Shown here: positions 1 to 14,200 of the stretch, piece after piece | Position numbering within the stretch: the first letter of the stretch is position 1 | Layout: the number at the start of each line of letters is the position of its first letter | Translations under genes and position numbers: made by a program | The notes under the pieces: model-generated | What the model saw: only the letters and a program-made list of their open reading frames with translations | Told to the model about the DNA's origin: nothing | Databases searched by the model: none | Source of the DNA: Steinernema hermaphroditum | Taxonomy: Eukaryota; Nematoda; Chromadorea; Rhabditida; Steinernematidae | Direction: 5' to 3' | DNA: 64,000 bases | Assembly (NCBI GenBank): GCA_030435675.1 | Contig: CM059621.1 | Location: forward strand, 17,846,653-17,910,652

Positions 1-3000
1 AGTAGATCCAGCGGGAGTGGGCGCGTTCGATCAGGCTCGTGCAGTTGTACAAGATCCAATCATAAAAATGCTATGGTACTTTGGAGCAGGAGGGTCAGAT
101 GCAGAGCTTTTGGTATGAGCGAGGGCCCTGCTGTCTCGAGGTGAAAGTTTTGCAGGAAACTAAGATAGTCCACAGTAAACCCAGCGGGAGTAGGCGCGTT
201 TGATCAGGCTCGTGCAGTTCTACAAGATCCAATCATAAAAATGCTATGGTACTTTGGAGCAGGAGGGTCAGGTGCAGAGCTTTTTGTATGAGCAAGGGCC
301 CTGCTGTCTCGAATTGAAAGTTTTGCAGGAAACTAAGATAGTCCACAGTAATCCCAGCGGGACTAGGCGCGTTCGATCAGGCTCGTGCAGTTCTACAAGA
401 TTCAATCATAAAAATGCTATGGTACTTTGGAGCAGGAGGGTCAGATGCAGAGCTTTTTGTATGAACAAGGGCCCTGCTGTCTCGAGGTGAAAGTTTTGCA
501 GGAAACTAAGATAGTCCACAGTAAACCCAGCGGGAGTAGGCGCGTTCGATCAGGCTCGTGCAGTAGAACAAGATTCAATCATAAAAATGCTATGGTACTT
601 TGGAGCAGGAGGGTCAGATGCAGAGCTTTTGGTATGAGCGGGGCCCTGCTGTCTCGAATTGAAAGTTTTGCAGGAAACTAAGATAGTCCACAGTAAACCC
701 AGCGGGAGTAGGCGCGTTCGATCAGGCTCGTGCAGTAGAACAAGATTCAATCATAAAAATGCTATGGTACTTTGGAGCAGGAGGGTCAGATGCAGAGCTT
801 TTGGTATGAGCGAGGGCCCTGCTGTCTCGAATTGAAAGTTTTGCAGGAAACTAAGATAGTCCACAGTAGTCCCAACGGGAGTAGGCGCGTTCGATCAGGC
901 TCGTGCAGTTCTACAAGATTCAATCATAAAAATGCTATGGTACTTTGGAGCAGGAGGGTCAGATGCAGGGGGTTTGGTGTGAGCAAGGGCCCTGCTGTCT
1001 CGAATTGAAAGTTTTGCAGGAAACTAAGATAGTCCACCGTAAATCCAGCGGGAGTAGGCGCGTTCGATCAGGCTCGTGCAGTAGAACAAGATTCAATCAT
1101 AAAAATGCTATGGTACTTTGGAGCAGGAGGGTCAGATGCAGAGCTCTTGGTATGAGCAAGGGCCCTGCTGTCTCGAATTGAAAGTTTTGCAGGAAACTAA
1201 GATAGTCCACAGTAATCCCAACGGGAGTAGGCGCGTTCGATCAGGCTCGTGCAGTTCTACAACATACAATCATAAAAATGCTATGGTACTTTGGAGCAGG
1301 AGGGTCAGATGCAGAGCTTTTGGTATGAGCAAGGGCCCTGCTGTCTCGAATGGAAAGTTTTGCAGGAAACTAAGATAGTCCACAGTAGTCCCAACGGGAG
1401 CAGGCGCGTTCGATCAGGCTCGTGCAGTTCTACAACATCCAATCATAAAAATGTTATGGTACTTTGGAGCAGGAGGGTCACATGCAGAGCTTTTGGTATG
1501 AGCAAGGGCCCTGCTGTCTCGAATTGAAAGTTTTGCAGGAAACTAAGATAGTCCACAGTAATCCCAACGGGAATAGGCGCGTTTGATCAGGCTCGTGCAG
1601 TTCTACAAGATCCAATCATAAAAAATGCCATGGTACTTTGGAGCAGGAGGGTCAGATGCAGAGCTTTTTGGTATGAGAAAGGGCCCTGCTGTCTCGAATT
1701 GAAAGTTTTGCAGGAAACTAAGATAGTCCACAGTAATCCCAACGGGAGTAGGCGCGTTCGATCAGGCTCGTGCAGTTCTACAACATCCAATCATAAAAAT
1801 GCTATGGTACTTTGGAGCAGGAGGGTCAGATGCAGAGCTCTTGGTATGAGCAAGGGCCCTGCTGTCTCGGATTGAAAGTTTTGCAGGAAACTAAGATAGT
1901 CCACAGTAGTCCCAACGGGAGTAGGCGCGTTCGATCAGGCTCGTGCAGTTCTACAACATCCAATCATAAAAATGCTATGGTACTTTGGAGCAGGAGGGTC
2001 AGATGCAGAGCTTTTGGTATGAGCAAGGGCCCTGCTGTCTCGAATTGAGAAAGTTTTGCAGGAAACTAAGATAGTCCACAGTAGTCCCAACGGGGAGTAG
2101 GCGCGTTCGATCAGGCTCGTGCAGTTCTACAACATCCAATCATAAAAATGCTATGGTACTTTGGAGCAGGAGGGTCAGATGCAGAGCTTTTGGTATGAGC
2201 AAGGGCCCTGCTGTCTCGAATTGAAAGTTTTGCAGGAAACTAAGATAGTCCACAGTAATCCCAACGGGAATAGGCGCGTTTGATCAGGCTCGTGCAGTTC
2301 TACAAGATCCAATCATAAAAATGCTATGGTACTTTGGAGCAGGAGGGTCAGATGCAGAGCTCTTTGTATGAACAAGGCCTCAACTGTCTCGAATTGAAAG
2401 TATTGCAGGAAACTAAGATAGTCCACAGTAATCCCAACGGGAATAGGCGCGTTAGATCAGGCTCGTGCAGTTCTACAAGATGCAATCATAAAAATGATAT
2501 GGGGCGCTGGAGCACGAGAGTCAGATGCAGAGCTTTTGGTATAGAGCGGGGCCCTGCTGTCTCGAATTGAAAGTTTTGCAGGAAACTAAGATAGATCGCA
2601 GGAAATCCAGCGGGAGTAGGCGCGTTCGATCAGGCTCGTGCGGTTCTGCAAGATCCAATCATAAAAGTGATATGGTACTTTGGAGCAGGAGGGTCAGATG
2701 GGGAGCTTTTGGTATGAGCAAGGGCCCTGCTGTCTCGAGGTGAAAGTTTTGCAGGAAACTAAGATAGTCCGCAGGAAATCCAGCGGGAGTAGGCGCGTTC
2801 GATCGAGCTCGTGCGGTGGGTACAAGATTCAATCATAAAAATGCTATGGTACTTTGGAGCAGGAGGGTCAGATGCAGAGCTTTTTGTATGAGCAAGGGCC
2901 CTTCTGTCTCGAGGTGAAAGTTTTACAGGAAACTAAGATAGTCCACAGTAATCCCAACGGGAGTAGGCGCGTTTGATCAGGCTCGTGCAGTTCTACAAGG

Positions 3001-5950
3001 TTCAATCATAAAAATGCTATGGTACTTTGGAGCAGGAGGGTTAGATGCGGAGCTTTTGGTATGAGCAAGGGCCCTGCTGTCTCGAATTGAAAGTTTTTGC
3101 AGGAAACTAAGATAGTCCACAGGAATCCCAACGAGAATAGGCGCGTTTGATCAGGCTCGTGCAGTTCTACAAGATCCAATCATAAAAGTGCTATGGTACT
3201 TTGGAGCAGGAGGGTCAGATGCAGAGCTTTTGGTATGAGCAAGGGCCCTGCTGTCTCGAATTGAAAGTTTTGCAGGAAACTAAGATAGTCCACAGTAATC
3301 CCAACTGGAATAGGCGCGTTCGATCAGGCTCGTGCAGTTCTACAAGATCCAATCATAAAAATGCTATGGTACTTTGGAGCAGGAGGGTCAGATGCAGAGC
3401 TTTTGGTATGAGCAAGGGGCCTGCTGTCTCGAGTTGAAAGTTTTGCAGGAAACTAAGATCGTGCTCGGTAATCCCAACGGGAGTAGGCGCGTTTGATCAG
3501 GCTCGTGCAGTTCTACAAGATCCAGTCATAAAAATGCTATGGTACTTTGGAGCAGGAGGGTCAGATGCAGAGCTTTTGGTATGAACAAGGCCACAACTGT
3601 CTCGAATTGAAAGTTTTGCAGGAAACTAAGATAGTCCACAGTAATCCCAACAGGAATAGGCGCGTTCGATCAGGCTCGTGCAGTTCTACAAGATCCAATC
3701 ATAAAAATGCTATGGTACTTTGGAGCAGGAGGGTCAGATGCAGAGCTTTTGGTATGAGCAAGGGCCCTGCTGTCTCGAATTGAAAGTTTTGCAGGAAACT
3801 AAGATAGTCCACAGGAATCCCAACGGGGAGTAGGCGCGTTTGATCAGGCTCGTGCGGTTCTGCAAGATCCAATCATAAAAGTGCTATGGTACTTTGGAGC
3901 AGGAGGGTCAGATGCAGAGCTTTTGGTATGAGCAAGGGCCCTGCTGTCTCGAATTGAAAGTTTTGCAGGAAACTAAGATAGTCCTCAGTAATCCCAACGG
4001 GAGTAGGCGCGTTCGATCAGGCTCGTGCAGTTCTACAAGATTCAATCATAAAAATGCTATGGTACTTTGGAGCAGGAGGGTCAGATGCAGAGCTTTTGGT
4101 ATGAGCAAGGGCCCTGCTGTCTCGAATTGAAAGTTTTGCGGGAAACTAAGATAGTCCACAGTAATCCCAACGGGAATAGGCGCGTTCGATCAGGCTCGTG
4201 CAGTTCTACAAGATCCAATCATAAAAATGCTATGGTACTTTGGAGCAGGAGGGTCAGATGCAGAGCTTTTGGTATGAGCAAGGGCCCTGCTGTCTCGAAT
4301 TGAAAGTTTTGCAGGAAACTAAGATAGTCCACAGTAATCCCAGCGGGAGTAGGCGCGTTCGATCAGGCTCGTGCAGTAGAACAAGATTCAATCATAAAAG
4401 TGCTATGGTACTTTGGAGCAGGAGGGTCAGATGCAGAGCTTTTGGTATGAGCAAGGGCCCTGCTGTCTCGAATTGAAAGTTTTGCAGGAAACTAAGATAG
4501 TCCACAGTAATCCCAACGGGAGTAGGCGCGTTCGATCAGGCTCGTGCAGTTCTACAAGATCCAATCATAAAAATGCTATGGTACTTTGGAGCAGGAGGGT
4601 CAGATGCAGAGCTTTTGGTATGAGCAAGGGCCCTGCTGTCTCGAATTGAAAGTTTTGCAGGAAACTAAGATAGTCCACAGTAAATCCAACGGGAGTAGGC
4701 GCGTTCGATCAGGCTCGTGCAGTAGTACAAGATCCAATCATAAAAATGCTATGGTACTTTGGAGCAGGAGGGTCAGATGCAGAGCTTTTGGTATGAGCAA
4801 GGGCCCTGCTGTCTCGAATTGAAAGTTTTGCAGGAAACTAAGATAGTCCACAGTAATCCCAACGGGAGTAGGCGCGTTCGATCAGGCTCGTGCAGTTCTA
4901 CAAGATTCAATCATAAAAATGCTATGGTACTTTGGAGCAGGAGGGTCAGATGCAGAGCTTTTGGTATGAGCAAGGGCCCTGCTGTCTCGAATTGAAAGTT
5001 TTGCAGGAAACTAAGATAGTCCACAGGAAATCCAGTGGGAGTAGGCGCGTTCGATCAGGCTCGTGCAGTTCTACAAGATCCAATCATAAAAATGCTATGG
5101 TACTTTGGAGCAGGAGGGTCAGATGCAGAGCTTTTGGTATGAGCAAGGGCCCTGCTGTCTCGAATTGAAAGTTTTGCAGGAAACTAAGATAGTCCACAGT
5201 AATCCCAACGAGAATAGGCGCGTTTGATCAGGCTCGTGCGGTTCTACAAGATCCAATCATAAAAATGCTATGGTACTTTGGAGCAGGAGGGTCAGATGCA
5301 GAGCTTTTGGTATGAGCAAGGGCCCTGCTGTCTCGAATTGAAAGTTTTGCAGGAAACTAAGATAGTCCACAGTAATCCCAACGGGAGTAGGCGCGTTCGA
5401 TCAGGCTCGTGCAGTAGAACAAGAGATCCAATCATAAAAATGCTATGGTACTTTGGAGCAGGAGGGTCAGATGCAGAGCTTTTGGTATGAGCAAGGGCCC
5501 TGCTGTCTCGAATTGAAAGTTTTGCAGGAAACTAAGATAGTCCACAGAAATCCCAACGGGAGTAGGCGCGTTCGATCAGGCTCGTGCAGTTCTACAAAGA
5601 TCCAATCATAAAAATGCTATGGTACTTTGGAGCAGGAGGGTCAGATGCAGAGCTTTTTGTATGAACAAGGGCCCTACTGTCTCGAGGTGAAAGTTTTGCA
5701 GGAAACTAAGATAGTCCACAGTAATCCCAACGGGAATAGGCGCGTTCGATCAGGCTCGTGCAGTTCTACAAGATCCAATCATAAAAATGCTATGGTACTT
5801 TGGAGCAGGAGGGTCAGATGCAGAGCTCTTTGTATGAACAAGGCCTCAACTGTCTCGAATTGAAAGTTTTTGCAGGAAACTAAGATAGTCCACAGTAATC
5901 CCAACGGGAATAGGCGCGTTTGATCAGGCTCGTGCAGTTCTACAAGATCC
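1..5950 (+). repeat. Divergent satellite block, possible old array margin
   Basis: About 34 monomers carrying far more private changes than the rest. Examples are CGAGGTG instead of CGAATTG (near 138, 483, 2737, 2911 and 5690), GATAGATCGCAGG at about 2591, GATCGAGCTCGTGCGGTGGG near 2802, GATCGTGCTCGG near 3457 and GCGGTTCTGC near 3857. Small indels occur near 1621, 2047, 2093, 3094, 3825 and 5595. Several subfamily markers that are later sorted into separate blocks occur here mixed together. Edges of satellite arrays escape homogenisation and accumulate mutations, so this may be near the left end of the array, but no unique flank is visible to prove it. Confidence 0.75.
2357..2570 (+). repeat. 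Diverged two-monomer module (CTCTTTGTATGAACAAGGCC / GATATGG-CACGAG type)
   Basis: A monomer ending with the variant tail at 2357-2386 is followed by one with GATATGG at about 2496, GCGCTGGAGCACGAG around 2504-2518, and a disturbed GGTATAGAGCGGGGCCC tail. The same 30-bp tail recurs at 5823-5852 and 44931-44960, each time followed by a GATATGG monomer. The CACGAG form of that second monomer recurs near 34531 and 45087. This copy is the most mutated of the set. Confidence 0.6.
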
Positions 5951-8200
5951 AATCATAAAAATGATATGGTACTTTGGAGCAGGAGGGTCAGATGCAGAGC
6001 TTTTGGTATGAGCGGGGGCCCTGCTGTCTCGAATTGAAAGTTTTGCAGGAAACTAAGATAGTCCACAGTAATCCCAACGGGAGTAGGCGCGTTCGATCAG
6101 GCTCGTGCAGTTCTACAAGATCCAATCATAAAAATGCTATGGTACTTTGGAGCAGGAGGGTCAGATGCAGAGCTTTTGGTATGAGCAGGGGCCCTGCTGT
6201 CTCGAATTGAAAGTTTTGCAGGAAACTAAGATAGTCCACAGTAATCCCAACGGGAATAGGCGCGTTCGATCAGGCTCGTGCAGTTCTACAAGATCCAATC
6301 ATAAAAATGCTATGGTACTTTGGAGCAGGAGGGTCAGATGCAGAGCTTTTGGTATGAGCAAGGGCCCTGCTGTCTCGAATTGAAAGTTTTGCAGGAAACT
6401 AAGATAGTCCACAGTAAACCCAACGGGAGTAGGCGCGTTCGATCAGGCTCGTGCAGTTCTACAAGATCCAATCATAAAAATGCTATGGTACTTTGGAGCA
6501 GGAGGGTCAGATGCAGAGCTTTTGGTATGAGCGAGGGCCCTGCTGTCTCGAATTGAAAGTTTTGCAGGAAACTAAGATAGTCCACAGTAATCCCAACGGG
6601 AGTAGGCGCGTTCGATCAGGCTCGTGCAGTTCTACAAGATCCAATCATAAAAATGCTATGGTACTTTGGAGCAGGAGGGTCAGATGCAGAGCTTTTGGTA
6701 TGAGCAAGGGCCCTGCTGTCTCGAATTGAAAGTTTTGCAGGAAACTAAGATAGTCCACAGTAATCCCAACGGGAATAGGCGCGTTCGATCAGGCTCGTGC
6801 AGTTCTACAAGATCCAATCATAAAAATGCTATGGTACTTTGGAGCAGGAGGGTCAGATGCAGAGCTTTTGGTATGAGCAAGGCCCTGCTGTCTCGAATTG
6901 AAAGTTTTGCAGGAAACTAAGATAGTCCACAGTAATCCCAACGGGAATAGGCGCGTTCGATCAGGCTCGTGCAGTTCTACAAGATCCAATCATAAAAATG
7001 CTATGGTACTTTGGAGCAGGAGGGTCAGATGCAGAGCTTTTGGTATGAGCGGGGGCCCTGCTGTCTCGAATTGAAAGTTTTGCAGGAAACTAAGATAGTC
7101 CACAGTAATCCCAACGGGAATAGGCGCGTTCGATCAGGCTCGTGCAGTTCTACAAGATCCAATCATAAAAATGCTATGGTACTTTGGAGCAGGAGGGTCA
7201 GATGCAGAGCTTTTGGTATGAGCAAGGGCCCTGCTGTCTCGAATTGAAAGTTTTGCAGGAAACTAAGATAGTCCACAGTAATCCCAACGGGAATAGGCGC
7301 GTTCGATCAGGCTCGTGCAGTTCTACAAGATCCAATCATAAAAATGCTATGGTACTTTGGAGCAGGAGGGTCAGATGCAGAGCTTTTGGTATGAGCAAGG
7401 GCCCTGCTGTCTCGAATTGAAAGTTTTGCAGGAAACTAAGATAGTCCACAGTAATCCCAACGGGAGTAGGCGCGTTCGATCAGGCTCGTGCAGTTCTACA
7501 AGATCCAATCATAAAAATGCTATGGTACTTTGGAGCAGGAGGGTCAGATGCAGAGCTTTTGGTATGAGCAGGGCCCTGCTGTCTCGAATTGAAAGTTTTG
7601 CAGGAAACTAAGATAGTCCACAGTAATCCCAACGGGAATAGGCGCGTTCGATCAGGCTCGTGCAGTTCTACAAGATCCAATCATAAAAATGCTATGGTAC
7701 TTTGGAGCAGGAGGGTCAGATGCAGAGCTTTTGGTATGAGCAAGGGCCCTGCTGTCTCGAATTGAAAGTTTTGCAGGAAACTAAGATAGTCCACAGTAAA
7801 TCCAACGGGAGTAGGCGCGTTCGATCAGGCTCGTGCAGTTCTACAAGATCCAATCATAAAAATGCTATGGTACTTTGGAGCAGGAGGGTCAGATGCAGAG
7901 CTTTTGGTATGAACAAGGCCCCTGCTGTCTCGAATTGAAAGTTTTGCAGGAAACTAAGATAGTCCACAGTAATTCCAACGGGAGTAGGCGCGTTCGATCA
8001 GGCTCGTGCAGTTCTACAAGATCCAATCATAAAAATGCTATGGTACTTTGGAGCAGGAGGGTCAGATGCAGAGCTTTTGGTATGAGCAAGGGCCCTGCTG
8101 TCTCGAATTGAAAGTTTTGCAGGAAACTAAGATAGTCCACAGTAATCCCAACGGGAGTAGGCGCGTTCGATCAGGCTCGTGCAGTTCTACAAGATCCAAT
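5951..8200 (+). repeat. Transitional satellite block
   Basis: About 13 monomers close to the consensus, mostly TTCTAC at positions 81-86 and GATCC at 89-93, with a mixture of GAGTAGG and GAATAGG and of CAAGGG, CGGGGG and CAGGGG before the CCCTG. Private substitutions are much fewer than in the preceding 6 kb. Two single-base deletions shorten the GGGCCC region, at about 6879 and 7566. The copy near 7566 forms a perfect 14-bp palindrome, AGCAGGGCCCTGCT. No genes or foreign insertions are visible. Confidence 0.7.
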
Positions 8201-11200
8201 CATAAAAATGCTATGGTACTTTGGAGCAGGAGGGTCAGATGCAGAGCTTTTGGTATGAGCAAGGGCCCTGCTGTCTCGAATTGAAAGTTTTGCAGGAAAC
8301 TAAGATAGTCCACAGTAATTCCAGCGGGAGTAGGCGCGTTCGATCAGGCTCGTGCAGTTCTACAAGATCCAATCATAAAAATGCTATGGTACTTTGGAGC
8401 AGGAGGGTCAGATGCAGAGCTTTTGGTATGAGCGGGGGCCCTGCTGTCTCGAATTGAAAGTTTTGCAGGAAACTAAGATAGTCCACAGTAATCCCAACGG
8501 GAGTAGGCGCGTTCGATCAGGCTCGTGCAGTTCTACAAGATCCAATCATAAAAATGCTATGGTACTTTGGAGCAGGAGGGTCAGATGCAGAGCTTTTGGT
8601 ATGAGCGGGGGCCCTGCTGTCTCGAATTGAAAGTTTTGCAGGAAACTAAGATAGTCCACAGTAATCCCAACGGGAATAGGCGCGTTCGATCAGGCTCGTG
8701 CAGTTCTACAAGATCCAATCATAAAAATGCTATGGTACTTTGGAGCAGGAGGGTCAGATGCAGAGCTTTTGGTATGAGCAAGGGCCCTGCTGTCTCGAAT
8801 TGAAAGTTTTGCAGGAAACTAAGATAGTCCACAGTAATTCCAACGGGAGTAGGCGCGTTCGATCAGGCTCGTGCAGTTCTACAAGATCCAATCATAAAAA
8901 TGCTATGGTACTTTGGAGCAGGAGGGTCAGATGCAGAGCTTTTGGTATGAGCGGGGGCCCTGCTGTCTCGAATTGAAAGTTTTGCAGGAAACTAAGATAG
9001 TCCACAGTAATTCCAACGGGAATAGGCGCGTTCGATCAGGCTCGTGCAGTTCTACAAGATCCAATCATAAAAATGCTATGGTACTTTGGAGCAGGAGGGT
9101 CAGATGCAGAGCTTTTGGTATGAGCGGGGGCCCTGCTGTCTCGAATTGAAAGTTTTGCAGGAAACTAAGATAGTCCACAGTAATCCCAACGGGAGTAGGC
9201 GCGTTCGATCAGGCTCGTGCAGTTCTACAAGATCCAATCATAAAAATGCTATGGTACTTTGGAGCAGGAGGGTCAGATGCAGAGCTTTTGGTATGAGCGG
9301 GGGGCCCTGCTGTCTCGAATTGAAAGTTTTGCAGGAAACTAAGATAGTCCACAGTAAATCCAGCGGGAGTAGGCGCGTTCGATCAGGCTCGTGCAGTTCT
9401 ACAAGATCCAATCATAAAAATGCTATGGTACTTTGGAGCAGGAGGGTCAGATGCAGAGCTTTTGGTATGAGCGGGGGCCCTGCTGTCTCGAATTGAAAGT
9501 TTTGCAGGAAACTAAGATAGTCCACAGTAATCCCAACGGGAATAGGCGCGTTCGATCAGGCTCGTGCAGTTCTACAAGATCCAATCATAAAAATGCTATG
9601 GTACTTTGGAGCAGGAGGGTCAGATGCAGAGCTTTTGGTATGAGCGGGGGCCCTGCTGTCTCGAATTGAAAGTTTTGCAGGAAACTAAGATAGTCCACAG
9701 TAATCCCAACGGGAGTAGGCGCGTTCGATCAGGCTCGTGCAGTTCTACAAGATCCAATCATAAAAATGCTATGGTACTTTGGAGCAGGAGGGTCAGATGC
9801 AGAGCTTTTGGTATGAGCGAGGGGCCCTGCTGTCTCGAATTGAAAGTTTTGCAGGAAACTAAGATAGTCCACAGTAAATCCAGCGGGAGTAGGCGCGTTC
9901 GATCAGGCTCGTGCAGTTCTACAAGATCCAATCATAAAAATGCTATGGTACTTTGGAGCAGGAGGGTCAGATGCAGAGCTTTTGGTATGAGCAGGGGCCC
10001 TGCTGTCTCGAATTGAAAGTTTTGCAGGAAACTAAGATAGTCCACAGTAAATCCCAACGGGAATAGGCGCGTTCGATCAGGCTCGTGCAGTTCTACAAGA
10101 TCCAATCATAAAAATGCTATGGTACTTTGGAGCAGGAGGGTCAGATGCAGAGCTTTTGGTATGAGCGGGGGCCCTGCTGTCTCGAATTGAAAGTTTTGCA
10201 GGAAACTAAGATAGTCCACAGTAAATCCAGCGGGAATAGGCGCGTTCGATCAGGCTCGTGCAGTTCTACAAGATCCAATCATAAAAATGCTATGGTACTT
10301 TGGAGCAGGAGGGTCAGATGCAGAGCTTTTGGTATGAGCGGGGGCCCTGCTGTCTCGAATTGAAAGTTTTGCAGGAAACTAAGATAGTCCACAGTAATTC
10401 CAGCGGGAATAGGCGCGTTCGATCAGGCTCGTGCAGTTCTACAAGATCCAATCATAAAAATGCTATGGTACTTTGGAGCAGGAGGGTCAGATGCAGAGCT
10501 TTTGGTATGAGCGGGGGCCCTGCTGTCTCGAATTGAAAGTTTTGCAGGAAACTAAGATAGTCCACAGTAAATCCAACGGGAGTAGGCGCGTTCGATCAGG
10601 CTCGTGCAGTTCTACAAGATCCAATCATAAAAATGCTATGGTACTTTGGAGCAGGAGGGTCAGATGCAGAGCTTTTGGTATGAGCGAAGGGCCCTGCTGT
10701 CTCGAATTGAAAGTTTTGCAGGAAACTAAGATAGTCCACAGTAATCCCAACGGGAGTAGGCGCGTTCGATCAGGCTCGTGCAGTTCTACAAGATCCAATC
10801 ATAAAAATGCTATGGTACTTTGGAGCAGGAGGGTCAGATGCAGAGCTTTTGGTATGAGCGGGGCCCTGCTGTCTCGAATTGAAAGTTTTGCAGGAAACTA
10901 AGATAGTCCACAGTAATCCCAACGGGAGTAGGCGCGTTCGATCAGGCTCGTGCAGTTCTACAAGATCCAATCATAAAAATGCTATGGTACTTTGGAGCAG
11001 GAGGGTCAGATGCAGAGCTTTTGGTATGAGCGGGGGCCCTGCTGTCTCGAATTGAAAGTTTTGCAGGAAACTAAGATAGTCCACAGTAAATCCAGCGGGA
11101 ATAGGCGCGTTCGATCAGGCTCGTGCAGTTCTACAAGATCCAATCATAAAAATGCTATGGTACTTTGGAGCAGGAGGGTCAGATGCAGAGCTTTTGGTAT

Positions 11201-14200
11201 GAGCGAGGGCCCTGCTGTCTCGAATTGAAAGTTTTGCAGGAAACTAAGATAGTCCACAGTAATCCCAACGGGAATAGGCGCGTTCGATCAGGCTCGTGCA
11301 GTTCTACAAGATCCAATCATAAAAATGCTATGGTACTTTGGAGCAGGAGGGTCAGATGCAGAGCTTTTGGTATGAGCGAGGGCCCTGCTGTCTCGAATTG
11401 AAAGTTTTGCAGGAAACTAAGATAGTCCACAGTAATTCCAACGGGAGTAGGCGCGTTCGATCAGGCTCGTGCAGTTCTACAAGATCCAATCATAAAAATG
11501 CTATGGTACTTTGGAGCAGGAGGGTCAGATGCAGAGCTTTTGGTATGAGCGGGGCCCTGCTGTCTCGAATTGAAAGTTTTGCAGGAAACTAAGATAGTCC
11601 ACAGTAATTCCAGCGGGAGTAGGCGCGTTCGATCAGGCTCGTGCAGTTCTACAAGATCCAATCATAAAAATGCTATGGTACTTTGGAGCAGGAGGGTCAG
11701 ATGCAGAGCTTTTGGTATGAGAGGGGGCCCTGCTGTCTCGAATTGAAAGTTTTGCAGGAAACTAAGATAGTCCACAGTAAATCCAGCGGGAATAGGCGCG
11801 TTCGATCAGGCTCGTGCAGTTCTACAAGATCCAATCATAAAAATGCTATGGTACTTTGGAGCAGGAGGGTCAGATGCAGAGCTTTTGGTATGAGCGGGGG
11901 CCCTGCTGTCTCGAATTGAAAGTTTTGCAGGAAACTAAGATAGTCCACAGTAATCCCAGCGGGAGTAGGCGCGTTCGATCAGGCTCGTGCAGTTCTACAA
12001 GATCCAATCATAAAAATGCTATGGTACTTTGGAGCAGGAGGGTCAGATGCAGAGCTTTTGGTATGAGCGGGGGCCCTGCTGTCTCGAATTGAAAGTTTTG
12101 CAGGAAACTAAGATAGTCCACAGTAATTCCAGCGGGAGTAGGCGCGTTCGATCAGGCTCGTGCAGTTCTACAAGATCCAATCATAAAAATGCTATGGTAC
12201 TTTGGAGCAGGAGGGTCAGATGCAGAGCTTTTGGTATGAGCGGGGGCCCTGCTGTCTCGAATTGAAAGTTTTGCAGGAAACTAAGATAGTCCACAGTAAT
12301 TCCAGCGGGAGTAGGCGCGTTCGATCAGGCTCGTGCAGTTCTACAAGATCCAATCATAAAAATGCTATGGTACTTTGGAGCAGGAGGGTCAGATGCAGAG
12401 CTTTTGGTATGAGCGGGGGCCCTGCTGTCTCGAATTGAAAGTTTTGCAGGAAACTAAGATAGTCCACAGTAATCCCAACGGGAGTAGGCGCGTTCGATCA
12501 GGCTCGTGCAGTTCTACAAGATCCAATCATAAAAATGCTATGGTACTTTGGAGCAGGAGGGTCAGATGCAGAGCTTTTGGTATGAGCAGGGGCCCTGCTG
12601 TCTCGAATTGAAAGTTTTGCAGGAAACTAAGATAGTCCACAGTAATTCCAACGGGAGTAGGCGCGTTCGATCAGGCTCGTGCAGTTCTACAAGATCCAAT
12701 CATAAAAATGCTATGGTACTTTGGAGCAGGAGGGTCAGATGCAGAGCTTTTGGTATGAGCGGGGGCCCTGCTGTCTCGAATTGAAAGTTTTGCAGGAAAC
12801 TAAGATAGTCCACAGTAATCCCAACGGGAGTAGGCGCGTTCGATCAGGCTCGTGCAGTTCTACAAGATCCAATCATAAAAATGCTATGGTACTTTGGAGC
12901 AGGAGGGTCAGATGCAGAGCTTTTGGTATGAGCGGGGGCCCTGCTGTCTCGAATTGAAAGTTTTGCAGGAAACTAAGATAGTCCACAGTAAATCCCAACG
13001 GGAGTAGGCGCGTTCGATCAGGCTCGTGCAGTTCTACAAGATCCAATCATAAAAATGCTATGGTACTTTGGAGCAGGAGGGTCAGATGCAGAGCTTTTGG
13101 TATGAGCGGGGGCCCTGCTGTCTCGAATTGAAAGTTTTGCAGGAAACTAAGATAGTCCACAGTAATTCCAGCGGGAGTAGGCGCGTTCGATCAGGCTCGT
13201 GCAGTTCTACAAGATCCAATCATAAAAATGCTATGGTACTTTGGAGCAGGAGGGTCAGATGCAGAGCTTTTGGTATGAGCGGGGGCCCTGCTGTCTCGAA
13301 TTGAAAGTTTTGCAGGAAACTAAGATAGTCCACAGTAATTCCAACGGGAGTAGGCGCGTTCGATCAGGCTCGTGCAGTTCTACAAGATCCAATCATAAAA
13401 ATGCTATGGTACTTTGGAGCAGGAGGGTCAGATGCAGAGCTTTTGGTATGAGCAGGGGCCCTGCTGTCTCGAATTGAAAGTTTTGCAGGAAACTAAGATA
13501 GTCCACAGTAATCCCAACGGGAGTAGGCGCGTTCGATCAGGCTCGTGCAGTTCTACAAGATCCAATCATAAAAATGCTATGGTACTTTGGAGCAGGAGGG
13601 TCAGATGCAGAGCTTTTGGTATGAGCGGGGGCCCTGCTGTCTCGAATTGAAAGTTTTGCAGGAAACTAAGATAGTCCACAGTAAATCCAGCGGGAGTAGG
13701 CGCGTTCGATCAGGCTCGTGCAGTTCTACAAGATCCAATCATAAAAATGCTATGGTACTTTGGAGCAGGAGGGTCAGATGCAGAGCTTTTGGTATGAGCA
13801 AGGGCCCTGCTGTCTCGAATTGAAAGTTTTGCAGGAAACTAAGATAGTCCACAGTAATCCCAACGGGAGTAGGCGCGTTCGATCAGGCTCGTGCAGTTCT
13901 ACAAGATCCAATCATAAAAATGCTATGGTACTTTGGAGCAGGAGGGTCAGATGCAGAGCTTTTGGTATGAGCGGGGGCCCTGCTGTCTCGAATTGAAAGT
14001 TTTGCAGGAAACTAAGATAGTCCACAGTAATCCCAACGGGAATAGGCGCGTTCGATCAGGCTCGTGCAGTTCTACAAGATCCAATCATAAAAATGCTATG
14101 GTACTTTGGAGCAGGAGGGTCAGATGCAGAGCTTTTGGTATGAGCGAAGGCCCTGCTGTCTCGAATTGAAAGTTTTGCAGGAAACTAAGATAGTCCACAG

